Source of the DNA: GWA1-54-10 sp964349675
GTDB taxonomy: Bacteria > Patescibacteriota > Minisyncoccia > Phycocordibacterales > SBAW01
DNA length: 22,559 nucleotides
Direction of reading: 5' to 3'
Assembly (NCBI GenBank): GCA_964349675.1
Contig: CAYGHD010000009.1
Coordinates: forward strand, 1 to 22,559
Positions 1-7,452 of the stretch are shown here, piece by piece. The translations under genes and the position numbers were made by a program. The notes under the pieces are model-generated. The model was not told the DNA's origin, made no database searches, and saw nothing but the letters and a program-made list of their open reading frames with translations. Each line of letters opens with the position of its first letter. Within the stretch, counting starts at the first letter, position 1.

Positions 1-51
1 TTTTGCCATAATCTAGTGAGTGAGAGAATAAAAGCTTGCTTTTAATATTGT

Positions 52-432
52 TTATTTATTAATAACTGCCAAGATGCTGTTTTCTGGCAAGACGTAATAC
101 TCGACTCCAGCAACTTTTATTTCGTCAAAGCCGTATTTAGAAAACAGTACTGTGTCGCCAACCTGCACGCCCACGGGCACCAAGTCATTATCATCGCCGC
201 GACGGCCTGGACCTACTGCAACCACAACCCCCTGCTCTGGTTTTTCTTTTACTGTGTCGGGGATGATGATGCCAAAAGACGTCACTGTTTCAGGGGCAAG
301 CGGTTTCACCAACACGCGGTCGCCAAGCGGCACCACGCCAATAGTTGAGACGGGTTTTGGACGCTGCGGCGCAGCTTTTGCATTCTTTTTGTCAGTTTTT
401 TTCACCATCGGCTTTTTTGTATTTTTTTTCAT
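52..432 (-). CDS. groES: GroES co-chaperonin (Cpn10) with Lys-rich N-terminal extension
   Basis: This 126-residue protein is the heptameric lid that caps GroEL during ATP-driven folding in the cytoplasm. The Cpn10 domain begins near residue 33 with the classic PLGDRVLVKP strand. The mobile loop that contacts GroEL follows (about 48-62, including SFGIIIPDT), then KEKPEQGVVVAVGPG (62-76), and the C-terminal DEIKVAGVEYYVLPE strand. GroES is usually about 95 residues. The extra 30 or so at the N-terminus are rich in Lys, Ala and Pro and look disordered; extensions of this kind are unusual and I do not know the function of this one. No groEL is visible here, but the gene points off the left edge, so groEL could lie downstream outside the window. 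It is divergent from secG. The family call is firm; a shorter start at Met9 cannot be excluded. Confidence 0.95.
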   Translation of the reverse strand: MKKNTKKPMVKKTDKKNAKAAPQRPKPVSTIGVVPLGDRVLVKPLAPETVTSFGIIIPDTVKEKPEQGVVVAVGPGRRGDDNDLVPVGVQVGDTVLFSKYGFDEIKVAGVEYYVLPENSILAVINK

Positions 433-542
433 AAGGAAAAATCTTCGCCAAGCAAGGGTTACTAATAATGCACTTTTTAATTAACGCCCGATTCGCTATA
501 AATATAGAGAAAATCGCCCTTGAGTCAAGTTTTTTGGAAGGG

Positions 543-571
543 TTGCAGAGGTTCTACCGCCATGCTACGCT
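543..571 (+). promoter_or_regulatory. Candidate promoter for secG
   Basis: A TTGCAG (543-548), a 17-nt spacer and an extended -10 (TGC then TACGCT, 566-571) lie 7 nt before the ATG at 579. The match to consensus is only moderate. The position favours the short SecG start and fits the leaderless-type layout seen at other genes in the window. Confidence 0.35.
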
Positions 572-578
572 GTTTTTA

Positions 579-809
579 ATGACTTTCCACGGCCTCTTGC
601 CGTATATACAGGTAGCCCTTGCAGCGATATTGATCGTCTGCGTTCTTCTGCAGCAAACGGGAGCTTCACTTGGTGGTGCGCTCGGCGGAGATAATTTTTC
701 TGCTGGATACCACACTCGCCGCGGCATGGAGAAATACTTGTTCTATACGACAATCATCGTGGGCATACTTTTTGCCCTCTCGGCTTTCGTGGCACTCGTC
801 ATACAATAA
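579..809 (+). CDS. secG: Preprotein translocase subunit SecG
   Basis: SecG is the small third subunit of the SecYEG channel in the cytoplasmic membrane. From this start the protein is 76 residues, the usual size. It has two membrane helices (about 7-24 and 54-74) separated by the conserved cytoplasmic loop LLQQTGASLGGALGG (23-37), where the L-Q-Q and S-L-G-G-A pattern is diagnostic. The reading frame is open upstream to an ATG at 468, giving 113 residues. I prefer 579 because the longer N-terminus has no family counterpart and a plausible extended -10 lies 7 nt upstream of 579. The gene is followed 39 nt later by the solute-binding protein gene and probably shares its transcript. Confidence 0.9.
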   Translation: MTFHGLLPYIQVALAAILIVCVLLQQTGASLGGALGGDNFSAGYHTRRGMEKYLFYTTIIVGILFALSAFVALVIQ

Positions 810-848
810 AAAAGGTCTGTTTCTCTAAACATCACACACCCACCCTAT

Positions 849-2603
849 ATGCGTATCAAACGGCGTTTCCTCTTGCCGGCTTATCGTTCATTTGTCGCTG
901 AATCAGAAAAAACATTCCGCGCATTTTCTGCGAGCGGCAGAGTGCTCTTTTTCTTGTTTGCAGGATTGCTTGCCCTAAGCACTCTTGGTCTTGTCTATAC
1001 TTTAAACACGCAGTTCTTGCGTGCAGTGCCAGCGCACGGCGGCAGCATACGCGAAGGCATCATCGGCTCGCCTCGTTTTATCAACCCGGTGCTTGCGCTG
1101 TCAGATGCCGACCACGACCTCACTAACTTAGTGTATTCGGGACTGCTGCGCGCCACCCCAGCAGGTGGGTACATCCCGGACTTGGCAAAAACATATACCA
1201 TCTCTGACGACGGGCGGATATATACGGTTGTACTTAAAGACGCCACCTTTCATGACGGCACACCCGTAAGCGCTGAAGATGTTGCGTTTACCATTGCACG
1301 CACCCAAGACCCAGCACTCAAAAGCCCGGGGCGCGCAAACTGGAAAGGCGTGGCGGTTACTGTTGTCGACGCAAAAACAATTCAGTTTACGCTCAAGCAG
1401 GCATACGCTCCGTTTATTGAAAACCTTACGTTTGGTATTTTGCCAAAACATCTCTGGCAAGGGGTCAGCACCGATGAAATGCCGTTTAGCGAGCTTAACA
1501 GCGCGCCGATAGGCTCTGGGCCGTTTATGATGGGGCAAATACGGCGCACCTCTTCAGGCATTCCATCTTCCTACGTTCTTGAAGCGTTTTCAGAGTACGC
1601 ATTGGGCAAACCCTATTTGAACAGCATGACGCTCTATTTTTATCAAAACGAGGATGAGTTGCTGCAAGCGCTCGCCGCGGGAGATATTGAGATGGTCAGC
1701 GGCATTTCTGCAAACAACATCGCTTCTCTTGAAAATACAAACATCGCCCGGTCGTCCCTCAACCGCGTGTTTGGCGTATTCTTTAACCAAAATCAGTCAG
1801 AAGTATTGCGTGACCCGGCAGTCCGCCAAGCCTTGAGCCACATGGTTGACCGAGCCGACTTGGTAGAAAAGGTGTTGGGTGGGTACGGCACACCGCTCAC
1901 CGGCCCCGTCCCCCCATCACTGATTAAAAACCCCGGAGCTCCTATTGAGAAAAAGGATATGGGGCTCGCGAGCGCTGACACCCTGCAACTCCTGCGCGAG
2001 CACGGATGGACCCCTGGCCCAGACGGCATGCTGCAAAAAGTAACCCGTATTGGCAACAGCGAAAAAGCAACTCCTCTTGCCTTTTCTCTTGCAACCAGCA
2101 ACGTGCCTGAACTGCGCACCGCCGCCGAGTATCTCCGGCACGCGTGGGGCACCATCGGTATTAAAGTCGACGTCCATGTGTACGACCAGGGTGACTTATC
2201 TCAAAATGTTATCCGCCCACGCAAATATGACGCACTCCTTTTTGGAGAAGTAGTCGGCCGCGAGCTTGATCTCTTTGCCTTTTGGGGCAGCACCCAGCGT
2301 GTCGACCCAGGTCTCAACATCGCACTCTATGCAAGTGTCGCCGCGGACAAGATCCTTGAAGAGCTGCGGCAGAGCAACACCGACAGCGAGCGCGAACAGC
2401 TCTACCACACCTTCGCAGCGGAGCTTGCAAAGGATATACCAGCAATATTTCTCTATGCGCCTGATTTCATGTATATTGTACCCAAAGACGTCCAAGGGCT
2501 TGGCCTGGGTTTTATCGAAACTCCCAGCGATAGATTTTTGAGCGCATATCAGTGGCACCGAGAAGTTGACTATGTGTGGCCGTTTTTTGCACGTACACAA
2601 TAG
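849..2603 (+). CDS. Membrane-anchored ABC transporter substrate-binding protein, family 5 (peptide type)
   Basis: This 584-residue protein resembles the extracytoplasmic family 5 binding proteins (OppA/DppA group) that deliver peptides or similar ligands to ABC permeases. The N-terminus is basic, with one long hydrophobic helix at about 31-52 and no lipobox Cys, so it is probably held by an uncleaved anchor. The start of the mature domain (REGIIGSPRFINPVLALSDADHDLTNLVYSGL) is the typical family 5 opening. It is followed by the DGTPVSAEDVAFTI segment, which corresponds to the conserved FHDGTPVTAEDV motif, and by VRQALSHMVDRADLV, the usual R-x-A-x-x-x-x-I/V-D-R motif. No permease or ATPase genes are adjacent, so the partner transporter is unknown. 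It lies in a plus-strand run with secG and RNase J, and the gap to RNase J is 52 nt. Confidence 0.9.
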   Translation: MRIKRRFLLPAYRSFVAESEKTFRAFSASGRVLFFLFAGLLALSTLGLVYTLNTQFLRAVPAHGGSIREGIIGSPRFINPVLALSDADHDLTNLVYSGLLRATPAGGYIPDLAKTYTISDDGRIYTVVLKDATFHDGTPVSAEDVAFTIARTQDPALKSPGRANWKGVAVTVVDAKTIQFTLKQAYAPFIENLTFGILPKHLWQGVSTDEMPFSELNSAPIGSGPFMMGQIRRTSSGIPSSYVLEAFSEYALGKPYLNSMTLYFYQNEDELLQALAAGDIEMVSGISANNIASLENTNIARSSLNRVFGVFFNQNQSEVLRDPAVRQALSHMVDRADLVEKVLGGYGTPLTGPVPPSLIKNPGAPIEKKDMGLASADTLQLLREHGWTPGPDGMLQKVTRIGNSEKATPLAFSLATSNVPELRTAAEYLRHAWGTIGIKVDVHVYDQGDLSQNVIRPRKYDALLFGEVVGRELDLFAFWGSTQRVDPGLNIALYASVAADKILEELRQSNTDSEREQLYHTFAAELAKDIPAIFLYAPDFMYIVPKDVQGLGLGFIETPSDRFLSAYQWHREVDYVWPFFARTQ

Positions 2604-2655
2604 CGTTCCGCGGCAGAAAAAAGAACGTATTACCAATTAGATTTACACAGCATTT

Positions 2656-4548
2656 ATGGAACAGCAAAGCAAACCGCAGCCAAAGAGGGCATTTACCCCA
2701 GGCGCACAAAAACCCGGATTTTCTCCGCGAGGTAAGGGCGGCAGACGAGGAGATTTTCGTCGTGCAGGAGGCCCGCGCCCACATCAAGTACACCCACCCC
2801 GTGACATAAGCGAGCAGCCAACTGCGCAAACGCTCACCATGGGCAACGGAGACGAGAAGCCTATTCCGCCGCTTGAGGCTGGCAATATCCGCATCATCCC
2901 ACTGGGTGGCGTTGAAGAGATCGGCCGCAATATGACCGCATTTGAATACGGCGACGACATCGTTATCATCGACTGCGGTTTTCAATTCCGCGAAGATGAT
3001 ACTCCTGGTATCGACTATATTTTGCCAAACACTAAATATCTGGAAGACCGTCGCGACAAAATCCGAGCGCTCTTTATCACGCACGGCCACCTCGACCACA
3101 TCGGCGGCATCCCATACATCATCGACCGCATCGGCTACCCACCGGTCTACACACGCAAACTCACCGCGGTGATGGTCAAAAAACGACAAGAGGAATTTCC
3201 AAACCTTAAGCCGCTCACCATCCATGAGGTAGAGAAAGAAGATGCGGTGCGCGTAGGCAATTTGCGCGTGCGTTTTTTCTCGGTCACCCATACCATCCCC
3301 GACTCTATGGGCATCATTATCGAAACCCCGCACGGACTTGCAGTCTTCACCGGCGACCTTAAAGTCGACCATATCGACGGCGTACCCACTGAAGCCGAGG
3401 AAAAAGAGTTTGCGTTCTTTAAAGACAAAAACGTTCTCTTTTTGGCAGCAGACTCAACAAACTGTGAAAAGCCTGGATTTTCACTCCCTGAACGGGTGGT
3501 GCAAAAAAATATGGATGAGATTATCGCCAACACCAATGGCCGGCTCATCATCGGCACTTTCTCGTCTCAGCTTGAACGCATTATGCGTATTGTGGAGAGC
3601 GCAGAGCGCCACGGCAAAAAAATCTTGGTTGAAGGACGCAGTATGAAAGTAAACATCGAGATAGTAAAACATCTCGGTATGCTCAAGGTGCATGAAAAAA
3701 CGTTCATCGGCCCAGAAGAGCTTTCGAGCGTCCCGCACAGCAAAACCATTGTGCTCGCTACAGGCGCCCAAGGAGATGAATTTGCGGCACTGATGCGCAT
3801 TGCGGTCAAAACTCATAAATACATTAAGGTGCAAAAAGGGGATACGGTGGTGCTTTCTTCATCTGTGGTGCCGGGTAACGAGCGCGCAGTGCAAAAACTA
3901 AAGGACAATCTTTCGCGCCAAGGCGCGCACATTATCCACCGCGAGACCATGGATGTGCACGCCTCGGGTCATGCAAACCGCGACGAGACCCTCTGGATAC
4001 ACTCTCGGATAAAGCCAAAATTCTTTATGCCGCTTCACGGCTACCATTACATGTTGCGTGTGCATGCAGACATCGCAAAAGCATGTGGCCGCGCTGAAGA
4101 AGATATTGTCGTCCCAGACAATGGCGCCATACTCGAAATCCAAGACGGAGGTCAGCGCATTACCCGGATTAAAGAAAATGCGCCCAACAGCCTGCGTCTT
4201 GTCGACGGCTTTTCTATCGGGGACATCCAAGAGGTGGTCATCCGCGACCGCAACGTGCTCGCACAAGAAGGCATGTTTGTCATCATCGCCACGGTCAACC
4301 CAAAAACTGGCCGACTGCGCAAATCTCCAGACATCATTTCGCGCGGGTTTGTGTATTTGAGAGAGTCACAAGAGTTGCTCCAGCAAACGCGCATCATCAT
4401 CAAAAAAACAATCGAGGATACTACAAAAAACATGCAGCCGGTTAACTTTGACTACGTCAAAAATAACGTTACCGATGCAGTAGCTCGTTTCTTGTTTGAG
4501 AAAACAAACAAACGTCCCATTGTTATCCCTGTGGTGCTCGGTGTTTAG
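2656..4548 (+). CDS. rnj: Ribonuclease J (metallo-beta-lactamase/beta-CASP RNase)
   Basis: RNase J is a zinc-dependent endo- and 5'-exoribonuclease that matures and degrades RNA in the cytoplasm. The core begins near residue 77 (IRIIPLGGVEEIGRNM). The metal-binding HGHLDH motif is at 143-148, followed by SVTHTIPDS and the FTGDLKVD segment of the metallo-beta-lactamase domain. The beta-CASP region includes the FSSQLERI and EGRSMK blocks. The SGHANRDE segment near 435-442 and the HGYHYML block near 457-463 match RNase J signatures. Length is 630 residues against about 555 in Bacillus. The excess is mostly the first 75 residues, which are basic, Gly/Arg/Pro-rich and probably disordered (GKGGRRGDFRRAGG). 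A TTACAC 7 nt before the ATG could be a weak -10. The stop codon overlaps the convergent mutY stop. Confidence 0.96.
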   Translation: MEQQSKPQPKRAFTPGAQKPGFSPRGKGGRRGDFRRAGGPRPHQVHPPRDISEQPTAQTLTMGNGDEKPIPPLEAGNIRIIPLGGVEEIGRNMTAFEYGDDIVIIDCGFQFREDDTPGIDYILPNTKYLEDRRDKIRALFITHGHLDHIGGIPYIIDRIGYPPVYTRKLTAVMVKKRQEEFPNLKPLTIHEVEKEDAVRVGNLRVRFFSVTHTIPDSMGIIIETPHGLAVFTGDLKVDHIDGVPTEAEEKEFAFFKDKNVLFLAADSTNCEKPGFSLPERVVQKNMDEIIANTNGRLIIGTFSSQLERIMRIVESAERHGKKILVEGRSMKVNIEIVKHLGMLKVHEKTFIGPEELSSVPHSKTIVLATGAQGDEFAALMRIAVKTHKYIKVQKGDTVVLSSSVVPGNERAVQKLKDNLSRQGAHIIHRETMDVHASGHANRDETLWIHSRIKPKFFMPLHGYHYMLRVHADIAKACGRAEEDIVVPDNGAILEIQDGGQRITRIKENAPNSLRLVDGFSIGDIQEVVIRDRNVLAQEGMFVIIATVNPKTGRLRKSPDIISRGFVYLRESQELLQQTRIIIKKTIEDTTKNMQPVNFDYVKNNVTDAVARFLFEKTNKRPIVIPVVLGV

Positions 4549-5432
4549 TCTGGTAGGCAAAAGCGTCCTCGACGCTGCATAATAAGTCCTTCTTTTTGAA
4601 GGCGGGCGAGTGCGTGGGATATCTGCTTCTCTGTAAAGAGCGGGGCACTCTGCGCGCTGCATGCCTCTGTTAGCTGCCGCAGCGATAGTTGCTTGTCGAG
4701 CAATGCGCGGAGTAGGGAACCGCGCAGTTGCCGCAGCGACCCTGCAAATTTTGACTGCTTAGCATAATGTGCGCTCTGGGCGTTAAGCTTGACGCCACTC
4801 GCTTTCAAGTAGGCCCCGTAGTCCATGAGCGCCGCGTACCAGTCTTTTGGGGCAATCCCTAGGGAAAGTGCTGTCTCAAGCGCGCTCGCCACATGGGGCA
4901 ACAATTCCCTATCCGAGATTTTGCCCGCAGAGTTATCCACAGTTCCAAAGGTCGCACCTTTGGAACTGTGGATAGCGGCAAAAAAGACTGTCCGAATGTT
5001 GGTCTCTACAAATACGACCGGCGCGTTGGCAGCAAACGCCGCGACAGCTCGGGCTGTATAATGCCCAACCCCAGGGAGCGCTTCAAGCAGCTCAGGATTT
5101 TTAAAGAGCTCTCTCCTTTCCTTCCCTGAAAACGTATGCGCAATCTGTTTAGCCGCTTTATGTAAAAACTGGGCTCGCCGATTGTATCCAAGCCCACTCC
5201 ACAACAGAAGCACACTCGACAGCGGCGCTGCCGCAAGCGCCTCTAGGGTCGGGAATGTTTTTATAAACAAAAGATATTTGGGCACTACCCTATCCACCTG
5301 CGTTTGCTGCAACATTAACTCTGATATCAAAATGTAGTAGGGGTTTTTGGTCTTTCGCCACGGGAGGTGGTGCCTCCCGTGGTTGCGGTAGTGCGCGTAT
5401 ACTTTTTTGACCAATGCTGTATGTTTTTGCAT
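4545..5432 (-). CDS. mutY: A/G-specific adenine glycosylase-like protein (MutY family), lacking the Fe-S cysteines
   Basis: MutY removes adenine mispaired with 8-oxoguanine. The protein (295 residues from this start) has the HhH-GPD fold: LPWRKTKNPYYILISELMLQQTQV contains the catalytic Glu (E38), and LPGVGHYTARAV (119-130) is the helix-hairpin-helix. The catalytic Asp of the E. coli VLDGNV segment aligns with Glu143 in FVETNIRTV. The four Cys that bind [4Fe-4S] in E. coli MutY are absent where the conserved ALMDYG...SAHYAKQSKF region lies, and there is no NUDIX-like C-terminal domain. The C-terminus looks like a short winged-helix (about 240-295). Residues about 153-167 are encoded by a perfect 41-nt palindrome. 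An ATG at 5444 is also in frame, but it lies inside an extended -10 box, so I chose 5432. The family is clear; biochemical activity is inferred. Confidence 0.9.
   Translation of the reverse strand: MQKHTALVKKVYAHYRNHGRHHLPWRKTKNPYYILISELMLQQTQVDRVVPKYLLFIKTFPTLEALAAAPLSSVLLLWSGLGYNRRAQFLHKAAKQIAHTFSGKERRELFKNPELLEALPGVGHYTARAVAAFAANAPVVFVETNIRTVFFAAIHSSKGATFGTVDNSAGKISDRELLPHVASALETALSLGIAPKDWYAALMDYGAYLKASGVKLNAQSAHYAKQSKFAGSLRQLRGSLLRALLDKQLSLRQLTEACSAQSAPLFTEKQISHALARLQKEGLIMQRRGRFCLPD
4934..4974. repeat. Perfect 41-nt palindromic element inside mutY
   Basis: Two 19-nt arms are exactly complementary and flank the 3-nt loop CGC. The left arm begins TATCCACAG and the right arm ends CTGTGGATA. 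The unit is in frame in mutY and encodes a surface-loop-like stretch (HSSKGATFGTVDN) that interrupts otherwise conserved family sequence. A diverged copy of identical length lies at 13010-13050. Confidence 0.9.
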
Positions 5433-5439
5433 CGGAGCA

Positions 5440-5448
5440 ATCATACCA
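5440..5448 (-). promoter_or_regulatory. Extended -10 box for mutY
   Basis: On the minus strand TGG-TATGAT sits 7 nt before the ATG at 5432 and just after the T-tract of the upstream terminator. No good Shine-Dalgarno is present for either possible start. The layout suggests a leaderless mutY transcript. Confidence 0.45.
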
Positions 5449-5482
5449 AAAAACTCTGCCCCACAAGGGAGCAGAGTTTTTT
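5448..5482 (-). terminator. Rho-independent terminator after the RRM gene
   Basis: Arms of 12 nt (AAAAAACTCTGC and its complement GCAGAGTTTTTT) flank an 11-nt loop 22 nt after the RRM stop codon. The flanking A and T runs make it usable from either strand. It abuts the mutY promoter. Confidence 0.85.
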
Positions 5483-5503
5483 GATTTTAGACTCGAGAGA
5501 AAA

Positions 5504-5758
5504 CTACTGAGCCTTTGGACGTGCGTCGGAGACAGTGAGCATGCGGCCACCAAAGTCTTTGCCATTCCACATAGCAATAGCTTGGTCAGCGCCGGCATCA
5601 TCGGCCATCTCGACGAAGCCGAAGCCCCGTGAGCGACCAGTCTCGCGATCGGTGACGATAGATGCAGAAGCAACTTCACCAGCCTGTGCGAACGCGTCGC
5701 GCAGCTCATCCCCCGTTGTACGGTATGGAAGGCCGCCGACAAACAATTTGCGTGCCAT
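5504..5758 (-). CDS. Single-RRM RNA-binding protein
   Basis: This 84-residue cytoplasmic protein is a single RNA recognition motif with almost nothing else. RNP2 is KLFVGGLPY (residues 4-12) and RNP1 is RSRGFGFVEM (42-51), both with the aromatic residues that stack on RNA bases. The beta4 strand (GGRMLTVSDARP) closes the fold. Small RRM proteins of this type occur in cyanobacteria and other bacteria, where several respond to cold and act as RNA chaperones; the role here is inferred. The gene has a likely promoter at 5857-5885, which would give a leader of about 90 nt, and a strong terminator 22 nt downstream, so it is probably a monocistronic unit. No properly spaced Shine-Dalgarno precedes the ATG. 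Confidence 0.93.
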   Translation of the reverse strand: MARKLFVGGLPYRTTGDELRDAFAQAGEVASASIVTDRETGRSRGFGFVEMADDAGADQAIAMWNGKDFGGRMLTVSDARPKAQ

Positions 5759-5856
5759 ATTTCGCGATTACATTGAATTAACAATTGTTCTCTGTAAGGC
5801 GACCCCTCCTAGACACCCAACATGAGGCACACTGGAGAACTTACTCGAACGCCCCA

Positions 5857-5885
5857 AACATAGCATAGCGCTCAAGGTCACGCAA
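5857..5885 (-). promoter_or_regulatory. Candidate promoter and long leader of the RRM gene
   Basis: On the minus strand TTGCGT, a 17-nt spacer and TATGTT preceded by TGC (extended -10) are visible. The predicted leader runs about 90 nt to the ATG at 5758. It holds an AGGAGGGG block about 50 nt before the start, a four-codon ORF (Met-Leu-Gly-Val) ending just at that block, and a 10-nt palindrome AACAATTGTT. Confidence 0.4.
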
Positions 5886-5901
5886 GCGGTCTTATACCCA
5901 C

Positions 5902-6564
5902 CTACGACTGCAGTGACGCGTATACCACAAAGCGTTTATCAAAAGAATGCACAGCGGAGTCCCACTCACCATCACAGGTAATCAACACAATTTGAGATGC
6001 CCCTGTCTTAGTAAAAATGCTCTCAAGCGGTGCATCTGTGGCTGGATACTGCGCCACCCCCACAACTACATACTTAAGCGAGCGGCCCGATGCGTCAGCA
6101 ATAGTCACCGCATCTCCAATGCGGATTTTTGAAAGATGCTCAAAAACTCCAGCGGTAGTGCGCGAGTTATTGACGTGCCCCGCGAACACTGCGTTCCCTG
6201 CTTCTCCGGGCTTACTGCCGGGCATATACCACCCCACTTGTGCTGCCTGTTTTGGAGTCGCCATAGAACCGTCTGGTTTGGTACCAACCAACTCGACAGC
6301 AGCTTCTATGCCTAGAGAAGGTATGGATAGTGTATGCGGCATAAGCGGCGTGAGCAGCGCCGTCTCTGTAGGAGCGTCGGTATACAAAGTTACCGCTGGC
6401 GCAAACGCAGTCGAAAGTACGGAGACACCAACACGGTCGGCAACGCGCGAAAAGAGTTGCGACGCGCCAACAAACAATACAAAGCACCCTACTCCAATGA
6501 GCAGCCATTCTGCAAGCCCGCGAGAACGTATGCTATTAAGCCCGGGTGATGCGTGCTCGGACAT
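5902..6564 (-). CDS. Sortase (class D/E/F-like transpeptidase)
   Basis: Sortases cut LPXTG-like signals and attach proteins covalently at the cell surface. This 220-residue protein has one N-terminal membrane helix (about 19-36) and then a sortase beta-barrel. The catalytic triad is visible as His130 (FAGHVN), Cys197 (LITCDG) and Arg211 (DKRFVVYA). The TLSIPSLGIEAAVELVG opening and the FEHLSKIRIGD segment are typical. The start overlaps the end of the upstream gene by 29 nt, which suggests translational coupling; an upstream GTG at 6588 is possible but less likely. The upstream gene ends in an MPNTG sorting signal, so it is the obvious substrate. The exact sortase class cannot be settled by eye. 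Confidence 0.93.
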   Translation of the reverse strand: MSEHASPGLNSIRSRGLAEWLLIGVGCFVLFVGASQLFSRVADRVGVSVLSTAFAPAVTLYTDAPTETALLTPLMPHTLSIPSLGIEAAVELVGTKPDGSMATPKQAAQVGWYMPGSKPGEAGNAVFAGHVNNSRTTAGVFEHLSKIRIGDAVTIADASGRSLKYVVVGVAQYPATDAPLESIFTKTGASQIVLITCDGEWDSAVHSFDKRFVVYASLQS

Positions 6565-7360
6565 GAGGATACATAAAGAGACCAACACTCAAGAGTGCCA
6601 CAAGCGCAAACGCGTACCCTGCACTTCGTTGGTCAAAACCAGTGTTTGGCATCGCTGGGATAAAAGATGTGGTGATAGTCGGAGCAATACCTCCGAACGC
6701 AGTTACCTCGACCGTACAGGTGGCCGTCTCATATCCAGACGAAACTACGATGTTTTGCGTGCCAATTTGAGTAAGGGTTGTTGCTGTGGTGTTGCCAAAT
6801 GTGCTGTACGTGCGCCCTGGCACTGACCAGATGTAGGTAGCCGAATTTCCACCTACCGCAGTGAAGGTCGCATTTTGCCCGGCTGGAATAGTTTGATACG
6901 CAGGCGCACAACTTAGCGTACGCGAGCCAGTATAGGACTGCTGATACGGAAGAAACCCGGGAGTCATCGTGACGATGCATGAGGCGCGCTGTCCGCGAGC
7001 AATCGTGCCGGTGCAGCCTTGTGAATATGTTGGTGTAAACCCATAACTTGTCTGCACAGCCTTCATACTGTACGCACCATCACCCATAAGCACCGTCGTG
7101 CCTTTTTGTGAGCCCGCAAATGTTGCCGGAGATGGATTTTGACCAGTTACCGTAATAGTAAAATCTGAGGGAGCTTGAAGCGGCGTCCCTGTCTGGCTTG
7201 CAACCTGCACATAGACGTCAACAGCACCCGCACCGCAGTAGTAGGCATTGTACGTATACGGGTAGCCGCATCCATACACCTGCTGTGCAGAGACAAAGGT
7301 CGGTATCAGTGCAAATGCACCGAGTAAAAAAGAAATGCTCGTGATGCGAGAAAAGGTCAT
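6536..7360 (-). CDS. Secreted surface protein with C-terminal MPNTG sorting signal
   Basis: I do not recognise a named family. The 274-residue product has a signal peptide (1-25, cleavage probably after FVSA), then a Thr/Ser/Gly-rich extracellular part with five or more Cys. Two beta-sandwich-like stretches are suggested: about 45-133 (with FTITVTGQNPSPATFAG) and about 150-222 (an Ig/PKD-like stretch with ATYIWSVPG). The C-terminus is a textbook cell-wall sorting signal: MPNTG at 237-241, a hydrophobic helix at about 248-264, and a basic tail (HVRARITR). MPNTG is a variant of LPXTG. The adjacent overlapping sortase is the likely processing enzyme. The frame is open upstream to 7522, but the signal peptide fixes the start at 7360. 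The role, perhaps adhesion or surface coat, is inferred. Confidence 0.85.
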   Translation of the reverse strand: MTFSRITSISFLLGAFALIPTFVSAQQVYGCGYPYTYNAYYCGAGAVDVYVQVASQTGTPLQAPSDFTITVTGQNPSPATFAGSQKGTTVLMGDGAYSMKAVQTSYGFTPTYSQGCTGTIARGQRASCIVTMTPGFLPYQQSYTGSRTLSCAPAYQTIPAGQNATFTAVGGNSATYIWSVPGRTYSTFGNTTATTLTQIGTQNIVVSSGYETATCTVEVTAFGGIAPTITTSFIPAMPNTGFDQRSAGYAFALVALLSVGLFMYPHVRARITRA

Positions 7361-7452
7361 ATAATATGGTGTTTTATTTGGAATAATCGGGCGCACAAAG
7401 CGAGAGCTGTACCTGCAGCCAATCTTAACACGTATTTTGAAAAATGCAAGTA

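Noticed and set aside
30..43. AAAAGC-AA-GCTTTT inverted repeat downstream of groES
   Set aside because: The stem is A/T rich with a 2-nt loop and no clear T-run, so I do not call it a terminator.
2512..3372. 286-codon minus-strand open frame opposite the start of RNase J
   Set aside because: Antisense to clear RNase J coding sequence; no recognisable domain.
6017..6826. 269-codon plus-strand open frame opposite the sortase and its substrate
   Set aside because: The minus strand has catalytic and sorting motifs; this frame is low-complexity Ser/Thr/Arg sequence with no motif.
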